DNA of 64,000 nucleotides, taken from positions 101,984,368-102,048,367 of the forward strand of contig NC_058337.1 in the NCBI RefSeq assembly GCF_905475395.1, written 5' to 3'. Positions 26,066 to 38,434 of the stretch are shown here, piece after piece. Within the stretch, counting starts at the first letter, position 1. Each line of letters opens with the position of its first letter. Below the pieces are notes generated by a model. It saw only the letters and a list, made by a program, of their open reading frames with translations, had not been told where the DNA came from and did not search any database. Position numbers and translations under genes: made by a program. Source of the stretch: Chrysoperla carnea. Taxonomy: Eukaryota; Arthropoda; Insecta; Neuroptera; Chrysopidae.

Positions 26066-26577
26066 CAATAGGGTATTCCACTATTTTTGAAAAAGTACTT
26101 CAAAATGTTGATTTTGCCAATAAAAACCCACCAAAAATTTATTTCGGAAAAATACACACGCTTTCTTGCCAAAAACTTAAATTAAATTTTAAATCTTTTT
26201 TAAACTGCCAAAAACGCGGGCATCCAATTTGATGACGTAATATGCGTATCACTATATGAAATAACACAAATAACTTTGACAGAAATATTCATAGACATCT
26301 GATTATAATAAATATAAGTACTTATTATCTATGTATACATTATCTACACTGAACTAACTGATGGTCTACGACTCATACCGCTATTACACCACAGCAGGGC
26401 TTACCCGCGTTTTAGGTCACGTGATATACAGTTTAAAAATTACGATTTTTAATTTTAATATTTTAAAAGCAAAATGTGCTTTTATGACTCGAAATGAGAA
26501 TATAGTATATTTTTACATAAATTTTAACTTTTTTCAAATTTCATGATTTATTTTTGACTAACGATAATACCCTATTG
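26066..26577 (+). mobile_element. MITE with CAATAGGGTATT terminal inverted repeats, copy 1 (complete)
   Basis: The left end CAATAGGGTATT and the right end AATACCCTATTG are inverted repeats bounding ~512 bp of non-coding DNA. Two further copies, both lacking the right terminus, lie at 29780-30285 and 53420-53853. All three carry the palindromic box GGTCACGTGATAT (26415-26427 here). No clear target-site duplication is seen. It lies in the intergenic region between the divergent PSMD7 and NOL10 genes. Confidence 0.75.
26418..26423. promoter_or_regulatory. CACGTG E-box inside the MITE, upstream of NOL10
   Basis: A CACGTG core in the context GGTCACGTGAT lies 645 bases before the NOL10 start and 694 bases before the PSMD7 start. 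CACGTG is the binding core for Myc/Max and related bHLH proteins. Any role here is inference. Confidence 0.3.
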
Positions 26578-27067
26578 AAGTTATATTTTGTGAGAAAAAT
26601 CATGTATCGATTTTTGCCATTTGCATTAACTAGTTACCTGTAATTATAACATATTCATGAAATTTCAGTATGCTGTTTTGTTTTAAGTTATCGTATATTT
26701 TGACAGAGAGATGAACGTTCGAATGGTTTTATTTATAGAAAAGGGTTAAGTACATTTACCCAACTTCAAATTTTGTCGATACAATCAGTATTTTTAACAT
26801 TTATATCCTATAAAGAATAAGCAGGCTAATCAAACGTATTTTCTTACATCAATAGATTTTTATTGTTTTTTAAATTTTGGTTTTGGCTTTTACTTCATAC
26901 GAGTATTTTCAATTATGCTGTTTTGAAGAAGTAAAATTATCTTAAATCTTGCAACATTGATTGTATACCAAACCAAACTGTCAAAATAAAGATATTAGAA
27001 GTTTAACCTCACTTTTAACAAAATGTTAACTGATTAACTCACGTGTTGCAAAACACAACACTACAAG

Positions 27068-30000
27068 ATGCAAGTTTCAGACGCTAATAATGTGAAAATT
27101 TACAATTTAAGTGCTGGAAAATCTTTACCAGAAGTAAGAATTATAGTTTTAAGTAAATAAAAACTCTTATTAAAATTTAATTTACTTTTTAAGTGGCTGT
27201 CAGAGCGAAAACGACGTGCATTATTAAAGAAAAATGTGGATATACGTAGAAGAATTGAACTTATCCAGGATTTTGATATGCCTGGATTAAGTACATCCAT
27301 TCAAATGTCAAAAGATGGTCAATATATATTTGCTTCTGGTATATATAAACCTCGGATCAAATGTTTTGATGTAAATAATTTATCATTAAAATTTGAAAGA
27401 TGTTTTGATTCAGAAGTTGTTGCATTCGAAGTTCTCAGTGATGATTACAGCAAAGTAAGTATAAATTTTTTAACTTGATATATTCATAGAAATATAAAGT
27501 CATGAAAAGAGCTTAATAATTCCGTGAGAAACAGCTGGAAACAGTCTGAAAATGATAATTTTTTATTTCAGATAGTATTCTTACAATGTGATCGATATGT
27601 AGAATTCCATTCAGCTGGTGGTCGTTATTATCGATTACGAATACCACGATTTGGACGTGATTTAAAATATCACTATCCATCGTGCGATTTATTTTTAGTG
27701 GGAACATCACCAGAAATATATCGTTTAAATTTAGAACGTGGACAATTTTTACAACCGTTTACCACTCAGGCATCAATCATAAACAAATGTGATATTAATC
27801 CAGTTCATCATTTGTTAGTTTGTGGTACACAAGAAGGTCGTATAGAAGCATGGGATCCTCGTGTACGAGAGAGAGTTGGTTCATTAGATTGTGCTTTTAA
27901 TTGTGTTAACGATAATGGAAAGTAAGTAATCTAAAATTTAGATTTTTGTCCTAAATTTGAAAAATTGGTTTATTCGCACCGTGCGTGAGTTTTATTGGAG
28001 GCGTTTCCATGGTAACGATACACTACTTTAATTATAGAATTATATGGAGGCATATATATTTGTATGGATTGCATTTATGACTTACATTGGAAATTTAATA
28101 TTATTGTCTCACAAATTTAAATAAATAATAATGATAATTTACATTTGAAAAATAATATTTGTGCAATTTGATTTCTTATTTTCAAAATTTTTAATGCATT
28201 AAGTTTAATTAATTAGTGTTTTTCAATAATTTTAATTTGACATTTTCTATAACATTAACATGTAAAGAATTCCAAATTAGTCATAACAGCGTCCTTTATC
28301 GCCAAAATTTATCACTGGAAGCGCTGGCATCGATTTTATTGTCTCTACCATGACTACGCACACAACGAATACGTTCAATTAGTATCTGATTTACACCCAG
28401 TGTTATTTAAAGAAAAAAAAACAAAAAACTATCTTATGCATTTTGCTAATTTACTTCTAAAACAGTGTAGAATATCATGGCGTCTTAAATGACATCAAAC
28501 CGTGACATACAATCATTTTTGTATATGCAAGTTTACAAGTATTTGCAATTTTACATGTATTTGTATTTCTAAGCTAACATAGCCTTTCATATGGCGTGAC
28601 GTAGTATATCTGATTGGTATTTGCCGTTACGTGACGCTTGTGTTGGAGGCGAGATTTGTTTGATGCAACTTTTGTACAGGGTGTAATAAACAAATGGTTA
28701 ATAATCAAAGGAAAGGAATAAGAGCTAAGTGCCCGGAAACAAGAAATCCTTCTCCTTATTTATTCCCGTGGGAGTAGGATATTTTTTTTCAATTGAATCG
28801 GAACAAGAATTATTATAATGGGTCCCCAATCATCATATTTGTTCTCACTATGCTATTGTGAGAACACACACACTCACACACAAACATAAATAAACAAAAG
28901 TAATCGAACTGAGAACTGCCCCTTTTTAAGGGGTTAAAAATAGATAGAATTATGGTATCTTAATTTATATAATTTATGTTTTAGCATTGAAGGTTTTCCA
29001 TCGATATCTGCTTTAAAATTCCATGGTGGCTTACAATTAGGAGTTGGAACAGCAACTGGTCAAATATTACTTTACGATATACGTTCAAACAAACCATATT
29101 TCATTAAAGATCATATGTATGGTTTACCGATTAAAAATGTCGAATTCCATAATCAACAAGATTTAATATACAGTATGGATTCATCCATTCTTAAAATTTG
29201 GAATAAAAATGACGTAAGTTAAAACCATGCAATATTTTAAATATTTGATTTTACTATGAAAAATATTTTTAGGGAAAAATATTTACATCAATAGAAGCAT
29301 CGACGGAATTCAATGATTTATGTGTTGTACCAAACAGTGGAATGATGTTTATGGCCACTGAAAATACAAAAATGCAATCGTATTATATTCCTGGTTTAGG
29401 GCCAGCACCAAAATGGGCATCGTTCTTGGACTCTTTGACTGAAGAATTGGAAGAATCAAATTCACAAATTGTTTATGACGATTATAAATTTGTTACAAAA
29501 TCTGAATTGGAATCTCTTGGTTTAGATCATTTATTGGGTACCAATTTACTACGAGCGTATATGCATGGGTATGTAATTGTATTATAATAATTATTTTCCA
29601 AGAATATCATAGATATCATCGGATATCGATCACTCACACGACTTCAGTATCACACCGACTATGTACTGACAATTTATTTTTCTCTGGTAATTGCTGATTT
29701 GGTAATACAACCTTTATTTGCGATTTCCATAGGCTCATTCATAAGTGACCAGTTATGAAAGCGGAAATATAATTTATGCAAATAGGGTATTTCACTATTT
29801 TTGAAAAAGTACTTCAAAATATTGATTTTGCCAATAAAAAGCCAACAAAAATTTATTTTGGAAAAATACACACACTTTCTTGCCAAAAACTTAAATTAAA
29901 TTTTAAACCTTTTTTAAACTGTCAAAAAACGCGGGCATCCAATTTGATGACGTAATATGGGTATCACTATACGAAATAACACAAATAATTTTGACAGATA

Positions 30001-31579
30001 TATTCATAGACATCTGATTATAATATAAATATAAATACTTATCTATCTATATATTATACCCAACTGTCTACACTGAACTAACTGATGGTCTATGACTAAT
30101 ACTGCTGACATAACAGCAGGGCTTACCCGCGTTTTAGGTCACGTGATATACAGTTTAAAAATTACGAATTTTAATTTTTAATATTAAAAAAAAAAGAAGT
30201 GATTTTATGACTCGAAATCAGAATATTTAAGTATATTTTTACATAAATTTTAACTTTTTTCAAATTTCATGATTTATTTTTGACTTATTAATTTATTAAC
30301 ATTTTAATTTTTAAAACCTAAAAAAACAAAATTGATTATTTTAGATACTTTATCGATATACGACTTTATAAAAAAGCAAAATCAGTCGCAGAACCATTTG
30401 CATTTGATGAATATCGTAAGAAGAAAATTCGTGAGAAAATTGAAGAAGAACGTACAAATCGTGTACAATTGGATAAATTACCTAAAATCAATAAAGAATT
30501 GGCTCTTAAATTTATGGAAACTGAAATTAATGATAGCAAAAAGAAAAAGAAATCAACAGGAAATATTATGGAAGACAATCGTTTCAAAGCATTATTTGCA
30601 AATCCAGATTTCCAAATTGATAAGAATGCTGATGAGTATAGGCTATTGAATCCAGTATTATCACGTTTGGATAAAACAAAAGAGAAACAATTGAAAAAAC
30701 ATTTAGAGCAACAATTTGAAGAAGTTGAAGAGGAATTAGAAGGTAAAAATAGTTCTGATGAATCTAGTTCAGAAGAAGAAGAAGAGGAAAGTTCTGATGA
30801 TGATCATACATGGACGAAAGAAGTTAAAAAACAACATCGTATTATCCAAAGAGAACATAAAGCACGTGAATATGAAGAAGAGAAGAAACGATTGGAAGCA
30901 GAAGAAGCTGAAGCAAATGAACGACAACCAAAATTCTTTGAAATAAAAGATGGAGAAGAATTTACTGGAATTAAGAATATTAAACGAAAAGCAAATAAGT
31001 AAGTCAAATATTTAACTATCAGACATTATTCCAGCATTATCTCTCATATCTAGTTTAGTTTAGCAGCACTGACTGACTTTAAAATGTAAAAAAAAACGCG
31101 TAATTTCATCGAAAATTCTGAGTTATTCACACTTTTAATTTTAACCAGATTTAATTTTTGTATAACATTAAAGCCTCTAGAATCTTAAAGTGCAATTTAT
31201 CCGTGCTCCTAAATTTTAAAGCATGTAGAAATTTTCGCCAGTACAACTGTTTTCTAATATTGTAACCCAACTGTTTTCTATTAAGTTTTAAAAACCTGAT
31301 GACAGTAGAAAGTAGAAACACAATATCTTAATCGCAAAAACTTGTTTATTAAAATGAATTCGTATTATTTCTAGGATATCACTGGGTGAAAGATTACAAG
31401 AGGACACATCAAATGTTCGTTTATTAGGATCCGTGGGTAATCGTGAAATGAAATTTACAACAAAGAGAAAATCTTTGAAAGCAATAGAATTACGAAATCA
31501 AAGACATCGTGAAGAACGGAAAAAACTTATACGTCCTGCAAAAGGCATTATAAAACGAGGCTCAAAATTTAAACGATAA
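27068..31579 (+). CDS. NOL10: Nucleolar protein 10 (NOL10/Enp2 family)
   Basis: Seven coding exons: 27068-27133, 27194-27454, 27572-27921, 28985-29213, 29273-29568, 30345-30998 and 31375-31579. All joins are GT-AG and in frame, giving 686 residues against about 688 in human. NOL10 (yeast Enp2) is a nucleolar WD40 protein of the small-subunit processome in 40S ribosome assembly. The N terminus MQVSDANNVKIYNLSAGKSL and WLSERKRRALLKK match the family. WD-type blades span roughly residues 45-330 (GTQEGRIEAWDPRVRERVG, GTATGQILLYDIRSNKPY). The GLGPAPKWASFLDSLTEELE segment follows. A NUC153 motif lies at about 475-503 (DNRFKALFANPDF). An acidic Ser/Glu/Asp run lies at 534-556, followed by a basic coiled-coil tail rich in Lys/Arg that would hold nucleolar signals. 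A MITE copy sits in intron 5. Confidence 0.97.
27970..28095. repeat. Interspersed repeat in NOL10 intron 3
   Basis: GAGTTTTATTGGAGGCG...CCATGGTAACGATACACTA and the following TATGGAGGCATATATATT correspond to the block at 8755-8880. The class is unknown. Confidence 0.5.
29780..30285 (+). mobile_element. CAATAGGGTATT MITE, copy 2, in NOL10 intron 5
   Basis: Colinear with copy 1 from AATAGGGTAT through AAGTACTTCAAAAT, GGGCTTACCCGCGTTTTAGG and the CACGTG box (30140-30145) to ATTTATTTTTGACT. The right terminal repeat is missing. Orientation is the same as the host gene. Confidence 0.75.
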
Positions 31580-31641
31580 TTTACTGTTAATTTAGAATAT
31601 TTAAATTAAGTAGTTATTTTGTATATAATATAACTTATGTA

Positions 31642-31647
31642 AATAAA
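31642..31647 (+). promoter_or_regulatory. Poly(A) signal of NOL10
   Basis: AATAAA lies 62 bases after the NOL10 stop codon. Confidence 0.5.
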
Positions 31648-32017
31648 TCGTTTTTATAATAATAATAATTGGTTCGTTACCAATTTTTGAACAACGAAGG
31701 TGTGCGTTAACGTTTTAAAAATACCTACAATAGTGCGTTTGCGTTAGTTTTAAGCTCGGAGCCAGTGAATACATTTGTATCCCATGAAAACTCTCAGGGA
31801 AAATAAAAAAAATTCTGAAGAGGAAGCTACAATTGTAAATTATAGTAGTTTTTTTTTCTTTCTAAATATCTTTTCCAATTCCTCATAAATAGCATGTTTT
31901 TTAGAAAAAAACCAATAATAAAAAGTGCTTAAAATTAATTAACATTCCTTGCTCTAAAAGTGCCATTTAGAGCAAGGAATGTGAGAAAAATAATGAACTT
32001 TAACCGAGTCGGACCTT

Positions 32018-32271
32018 GTTTATTTTTGATAAAGAACTTTTTTCATATTTAAACTTTTCTTCTATCTTTAACGGTTTAAAAATGGTTTCTACCCGCCTAC
32101 GGACTTATGGCTCTATTGAACTATGTCGCTCATTTAGTAATTATAGCGTGATGACAGACAAACGGGCAAACGGAAATGGATTAATTACGTGATTTAAAAT
32201 GATCTAAACGTTACAAACTTGGGACTAATTTTAATATATCTTGATATATTTCATGTATGAAGGGTATAAAA
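32018..32271 (-). mobile_element. DINE-1/mini-me-like element, decayed copy 3
   Basis: Part of the family survives: ATCTTTAACGGTTT, GGACTTATGGCTC, GTTACAAACTTGGGACTAA and AGGGTATAAAAA. The terminal palindrome is gone and the microsatellite is reduced to a few bases. Confidence 0.55.
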
Positions 32272-33055
32272 ATGCAGCCGTACTACAGTTATCATATACA
32301 TGTATGAACACTTGACAACATTATTGAAGAAAATATAATTTAAGAATTAGTACAGATACTGAACGGCTATGAGTATACAAAAATCGAGTATTTTTTTAAC
32401 TTTTTATTAATTAGTATTCAAGACATAAATTGAAATAAAGAGTTTGTCAAGAAATAATTAGTATGGTCTCTAGGAACCATATTTTTGGCTCACACAGGCT
32501 TGTTTGCATAGACAAAACTTGAATTAATGATTGAAGGTTTACTACTATAAATTAGAATGAAAAAAAATCTTTCCTCGATTACTCTTACTTACTAATTTTA
32601 CTTAAAGGAAGATTAACGAGTTTAACAATTTAAATATCATGTTAAATATTTGAATGTTCGGCCGTAGCTCTAATTGCTGATCCGATTTTCTCGAGGCTAA
32701 TCCTAGTAAGCTCAAAATGGAAGTTATACTTTCATACACCCTGTACCTAAAAATTATTAGTATAATGAATTTTAGAGCGTAATGCGATATAGTTCATTAA
32801 AAAGTATAACCCTTTTTATTTTAAGTAGAAAAGCCAATAGTTTTACTAAGGTTCGAAGATTATTAAAAAAAGCGAAAACACGTAGCCACTTATTTTTAGG
32901 GGGAATGACAATAAAGTAAATTTTTTAATCAGAGGCGTATTCTTGGTTAATCTATGGTCAATTCTGTGGTTTTAAACGAAACTACATTATTAGCAGAAAT
33001 TTGTCGCAAATTAACAACTTTTGTTTGAAAATTTGTTTTCCTTTACTTCAATTTC
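32272..33055. other. Intergenic DNA, no gene recognised
   Basis: AT-rich with no supportable exon or repeat border. Confidence 0.4.
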
Positions 33056-33370
33056 GAACCAAAAAAGAGGGGTGTTGTAAGTTTGACCGCTATGTGTGTC
33101 TGTCTGTCGGTGGCATCATAACTCCTAAATGACTGAATCGATTTTTTATTGTTTGAAAAGTAATGGAGAGTGTTTTCAACTATGTTTCAAATGAGAATCT
33201 AGGAATCCGTACCCCGAACAACTAAAAAAGAGGCGATGATATTCATAATCGGTCCAGTTTGAAGGAGGCTATAAGGAAAAGGGTAATTTAATGGGGTGTG
33301 TTTCTAGCAATGTTTCAAGTGCAAGTTTAGGGTTCCTTACCCGAAGCATTTGTCGGGGATATTTTTTAAT
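33056..33370. repeat. GAGGGGTGTTGTAAG-family repeat, copy 2
   Basis: It opens AAAAAAGAGGGGTGTTGTAA with TGTGTGTCTGTCTGTCGG and CATAACTCCTAAATGACTGA, and includes TTTCAAGTGCAAGTTTAGGG, corresponding to the copy in the LRR gene at 18166-18492. It appears to contain an internal duplication of its middle part. Confidence 0.55.
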
Positions 33371-34717
33371 TTTGTAAATTTCACTTGTTAGCACCTAATT
33401 TTATGGTTTATTATGGGTAAAACTAAAAGAATGATCTAGGAATAATTCTTTTGTGCAAAAATTACTTTTTTTTCGATTTTTTCTTGGAAACTTTTTAGCC
33501 TGAAAATACTTTAAATCAGTTAGTATCAATTGATACTTAGGAAAAAAATGTTTCCCTTTTTTTTGCCAAAGAGAAGAAGTTTTAAGTTATTTAAATATAA
33601 AATTTTTGTTCTAATTCGGAGAATATATCTATTATCCGGAAATTGGAAATCCTTGTTTCATGACCCCGCGAGGGATCCAAAACAATTAGCAAATTTTTGC
33701 AAGTCGGTGATAAGATCAAACGTATGGTTTCGAAAGTTGAGAACGCTCGTTGTTGCCACTGACTTGGAAGTCCATTGAGATGTGAATATACTAAATAAAT
33801 GCACTAGTTGGTTTTGGCTTACTCAAAGCATGTTATCTGTAGTAATATATGACTTGTGGATGAGGGGTTGAATCCACAATTAATGTAATTTTTGTGTTTA
33901 AAATAAGGATTATAAAACGTGTTCTTATTCCGCAGAAGAATCAGAATAGTACTAACTCAATAATAAATTACTTAATTGTTCTATTAAAATTATATAAAAA
34001 TTTGGAAGTCCTCTATATTTTTATTAAATTTGTATATTAAACTAAATATTTTTATTTAATTGCTATTATTTATAAACAAATATCAAATAAAATATAAATA
34101 TCCGATAAGTGATTATTAAATTTGCAATTTTTGTAAATTTCTATTGGTTTACAGGAAATAAGTATTGCGTGTTTCTACTAAAAGTTTAAAATTTAAATGA
34201 CACATAAACATAAATAATATAAATTTAAGATCATTTATTTTTTTATTAATTAAAACTTTTTTTTTAAATTGATAACAAAATCTGTCTTTTCCACCGTTAG
34301 GTTATCAATTCTTATGAAGCAAATAGGATGTTCTTTTTACTGTAGTAATTAAAGTAGTGTGTTTGTTGTTTTAAACAGTTTTGAAATATTTCGATCGGAA
34401 ATGTATTTTGAATGGTCGGAATTTCAAAATTCATGTAAGTATTTTCTTTTATCAATTGCTTTAATTTGCTAACCATATGATAACAATTACTAACTGATAA
34501 ATAATGCATTGTTTGTAATTACATTGTTATTAAATTTGTTCAACATGCTTTTTATTTTTTATAATTGCTTTTTACAATTTATAAAATTTAAAACAATTAA
34601 AATATTTTGTTTTTTTCTGACTATGAGCCATAAGTCTGTTCGCACATTATTGTTATTATTTTTTAATTTATTTAAATTTAATATTTTTGATTACATTGTT
34701 TTATGGAGAAACACATA
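33371..34717. other. Intergenic DNA, no gene recognised
   Basis: The open frame at 33530-33778 (82 codons) has no recognisable family and low-complexity ends. The rest is AT-rich without assignable structure. Confidence 0.35.
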
Positions 34718-34788
34718 CTTGGGCGAGGATCGAACCTAAAACCTTTGGCATACCTCATCAACGCTCTTACCAATTGACCTAACAGCAA
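34718..34788 (-). repeat. tRNA-like sequence with A- and B-boxes, probable SINE head or tRNA pseudogene
   Basis: On the minus strand an A-box-like TTAGGTCAATTGGTAAGAG (around 34782-34764) is followed by a consensus B-box GGTTCGATCC (34736-34727). The spacing suits a tRNA. The acceptor ends and T-stem do not pair well, so it is a tRNA-derived SINE head or a decayed tRNA rather than a working gene. An AT-rich stretch follows downstream on that strand. Confidence 0.6.
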
Positions 34789-35042
34789 TATGACAGCTGT
34801 ATAATATTATTTCATATTTTGACTTAAGGTTGTTGAGACAATACAGAAAAAAACACCATTTACTTACAATTTGGAGAAATTTTTCTTTAACAAGTTACCG
34901 TAAATTAATATTAGTTCTTACGGTAAAGGTATAATTTTTACGCTTTAATTAACAAAGATTTAACATTGTTAAAGAAACAAGAAGTTTCTTTTTTATTAAT
35001 TATAAATAAAAAATAATTTAAGCTTTAATTTTTTTTTTTGAA

Positions 35043-35400
35043 CAAGTAAAAACAAACAATTGATTGAGTTAATTGTTGAAATAACTTCTATAGAAAGTGT
35101 TCACATCAACACAATTATGGCGGCTAACCGCCAATTATTTTAGTTTTCGAAAGTATTTGCTAGAATATTTTTTTGTTTTTCGAAATTCTTTGACAAGATC
35201 ATTAGTTGAAGCTACCTGCAAATTTGCAACTCCCTATCTTTTATAGTAAGAAGAAAATGGACACCAAAGTTTTGTCCCAATTTACACCCTCCCGGGTAAA
35301 CAATCATGTTTATAAAAAAATGTTTTTAACAAAAGTTGATTATTCTTTTATAAGGAACATTTTTTATATTTAAACTATTTCCAACGTTTTACAAAATGGA
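35043..35400 (-). mobile_element. DINE-1/mini-me-like element, truncated copy 4
   Basis: It has the CAAGTAAAAACAAACAATTG end, the palindrome, CTCCCGGGTAAACAATCATG and the TAAGGAACATTTTTTATATT block, and breaks off at about 35400 before the microsatellite. An extra ~100 bp not seen in the other copies lies at about 35110-35270. Confidence 0.6.
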
Positions 35401-36422
35401 TATCAATTTTTCTAAAATTTTAACACTGTTTCTAGAAAAGAAGACTTCCACGGCTATAAATGTAATGGGATATCTACCAAATACTGAAGTCCTGCTATAT
35501 TTTATTGCTTGTAGAAACATAATTTTGGTAATAGTGCACATATGGTTGGTTGCTCAATGAGTCCATTTTCGTGTTCCCGTCTGATAAGGACTATGCTAGA
35601 ATCGATTGCCTGAACATAATAAAATAATTGCCTATTTATACAATACTGGTAGCTTTTCTTTGCGAATAGACAGTTGCTCTGAAATCAACTTAATTTGTAT
35701 AGGTACAGATGCAAAAAAGTGCCATCTGCACTGCCGGTGCGACAAGAATGAGATGAAAAATAAATAAGAAGAGAAGCCAAACGGAGAATAAAAGCAAAAC
35801 ATGTTGTAATAGCATGCACATTTATGCTGACCTACTCCTACTTCTATCAATTGCTACAGATATTTTGCAGCTGCTATCTATTCGTGCGTTTTTTCTGAAC
35901 ACAGCTTTTGATAGAAGAAGTTTTAGCACAATCTAAACAACATTTGATATACGATCTACTACAGTATATTTGGTGTTCACCGTTTGCTCGTCTTCTTCCT
36001 ACCGCATTCAGATCACACTATAATTCCAGGCTTAAAAATTTTAACCATACTAGTTAACATTACACTAATATCTATCTCTTCACATAAGAAAAAAGCTTGG
36101 ACTGTGAATAGTCCAATAATGGCGTAGATCGAATCGTGATAAATGCGTCTTTTACTATTTTACATTTTATGATGTTGACAAAAAATAAATCCTTCAAAGA
36201 TTTATTCGTCACTGGAACATTTTTTGTTTTGAATTTGTTAAAAAAAATTTAATACTTTGCAAAGTAATTTTTATCCAATCATGTAAATGACACCTTAAAC
36301 AAGTTTAAACTAAACATGTCCTTACAAATACGTTTATAAAAAATATCACCTAATGCAATTAGGTTATTGAATACCTCGCCAATGCATTAATTTTATTTAT
36401 AGTCTTTGTTTTATTTAAAAAA
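35401..36422. other. Region upstream of the candidate first exon of the 7TM gene
   Basis: Contains no supportable exon. If the exon at 36423 is the first coding exon, this stretch would hold the promoter; I see no clear TATA box or initiator that I would call. Confidence 0.35.
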
Positions 36423-36656
36423 ATGAATAATTTTAAAAAATGTTTTCCACATTTAGCTGTTGATTTAACAACACATGATCAAAAATTAAGTGGAACTGCA
36501 GTAAATGGAATCAGCGATGAAAAAAGTGATGGATCTACAAATAGTAAGAAAGCAAGTGAAGAATCGACTTCGAATATTATCAAGAATTCAAATAGCCAAA
36601 GTCGTTTAGCAAGAAGTCATCAGACTGAACATACTTCATCATTGCAAAGTTTATCA
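36423..36656 (+). CDS. Candidate first coding exon of the 7TM receptor-like gene
   Basis: An ATG-started frame of 78 codons ends exactly at a strong donor, TCA|GTAAGT (36657). It is Ser/Asn/Lys-rich (KKASEESTSNIIKNSNS) with no hydrophobic segment, so it would be a cytosolic N-terminal tail. It ends in phase 0, and the acceptor at 40298 opens an in-frame stretch (IGEI) ahead of the internal ATG of the 7TM gene, so the two fit. Left unspliced, the frame would run on to a stop at 36710 for 95 residues. The link across a 3.6 kb intron is inference; it could be an unrelated small gene. Confidence 0.45.
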
Positions 36657-37395
36657 GTAAGTAGTAATCATAGTAATACAATAATTTTAGCAAGGAAAAA
36701 TTCCAAGTGAAAGATTTCTATATTAAATTTATTGATTTCAGTTAAATTCCATTTATTTAATTTTAATATTATACAGAGTGATTCACAAAAAAATGCTGTG
36801 CTTTTCTTCATAAACATAATTTTTTTTTTTTTTTTTTTTTTGTAAAATTGTTAAAATCAACAATTTAGTTATCGGCCTGAAAACGATCAAATGTGAATTG
36901 AACTCGCCACGAGCGGGGAGAAGGGTTGGTTGTTTCCAAAAAGCTGTATTATAACTGAGCCGTTTATTATTTTTTGTTTTATAATAGATAATCACAGCAA
37001 GATGATGCTTGTATATTAAGCAAAACAAAAAAAGGGAAGAAAAAGTAACGTTTTTATGGATATTTCTTTCCTTTTAAATTTACTATTTGTTTGTGTGTTT
37101 TCACGGGGTCGTTCATAAACTACGTAATTCTTTTAAGGAGGACGAACAGTGACCACTAAACGTTTATTTTTTGTCTGCATGGTATTACAAGGAAATGAAT
37201 TAAGTTTTATTAAGTGCGCTCTGTTTGGATAAACAGAGCGCTTAGTTGGTACCGGCTGTGTGTATTTTGTAAATGCATTCCGTGAGTCTTGAAAAAATGA
37301 ATTGCCGATATTCAGTAGCTCCAGTACTAACTAAGAGCTACCGAACGACCAGTTAAATTGAGCTCAGCCAATTTTACGCTACAATTTGTTCGTTA
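36657..37395. other. Putative first intron, 5' part
   Basis: It holds a poly-T run near 36825, an 11-bp-stem hairpin GCGCTCTGTTT/AAACAGAGCGC at about 37217-37242, and otherwise unassigned sequence. Confidence 0.35.
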
Positions 37396-37674
37396 TCTAT
37401 ACATATAAAGTGCATTTGTCTTGAATGACTGACTGACGGATCAACGCACAGCCTAAGTCACTGATTATGTGTTCTTGGTATGCCTTAGGCATCCTATAAG
37501 AAAGGATTTTCCGAAATTCTACCCCTAAAGGGATGAAAAACGGGGTCAAAGTTTGTATGGGCAACGTGATTCCTTGATCCAATTTACTCCAAAGTTTGCA
37601 TAAACATTCTTTAACAAAATTGTGGAATTGAGTATAATATTAATTAAACAGCAACGAGTGACCGGGTCAGATAG
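37396..37674 (+). mobile_element. Short Helitron-like element
   Basis: It starts A|TCTATACATATAAAGTGC, has a TGACTGACTGACGG tract followed by ATCAACGCACAGCC, and ends GACCGGGTCAGATAG|T, where the expected terminal CTAG has become ATAG. It is 279 bp and non-coding. Confidence 0.6.
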
Positions 37675-38434
37675 TTTTCTATAATACTGATCATCTCAAA
37701 TAACTGATCTCAAAATACATGCTCAATTTGTGATAAGATTTAAGTATTTAGCAAACCTTTTTTTCAACACTTTAGACTTTGGAAATTTTGTATATATATT
37801 TTGAGTGAAAAATTATGTAACGGGGAAAGTCAAATGAATGAAATACGATGTTAAATAGAGGACAAAGGGTAACAAAAAATCGTTTCATAGTTTAACAATG
37901 ACCCCCCATATCTGGATTTACACTAACCTCTTAAGTTGAAATAATTCGATGAAACAGATTATAGATCTTAGATTTTAGAGACTAAATTCGGACAATAGGG
38001 ACAATAAATAATCGTAAATCAATTCGATACAACTTCATTTTGTAACTTAATTGTTGAAAATTTAATAGTTTCATTCACTCTATATAAGAAATCGGAAATA
38101 AAATAATAAATTTTAACAATATTTCATAATATTACCAAAGAATGTGTTAGTTTTTAATTTGAATATAACAATCTGACATTTGTTGACCTATGTTTACAAA
38201 ATAAGATCATTACCAAATATAATTTGAATAAGATTGTTATTAATTCTCTGGTCTTATCGCTGACAATAATTTAAGCGTATATTCAAGTAATTATAATTAA
38301 TTGAAGATAGTCTCACTTAAATGAATTTTGATTTTTTTAATTAATTGACCTGAAAATAGTTTAATTTTTTCTAGAAAGTAATTAAATGTAGTCATTTATA
38401 TTTTTATAATATAATAAAATGCATCATTTACGAG

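Noticed and set aside
33530-33778. 82-codon open frame, possible small gene
   Set aside because: No splice context, family likeness or conserved motif; it starts in low-complexity sequence.
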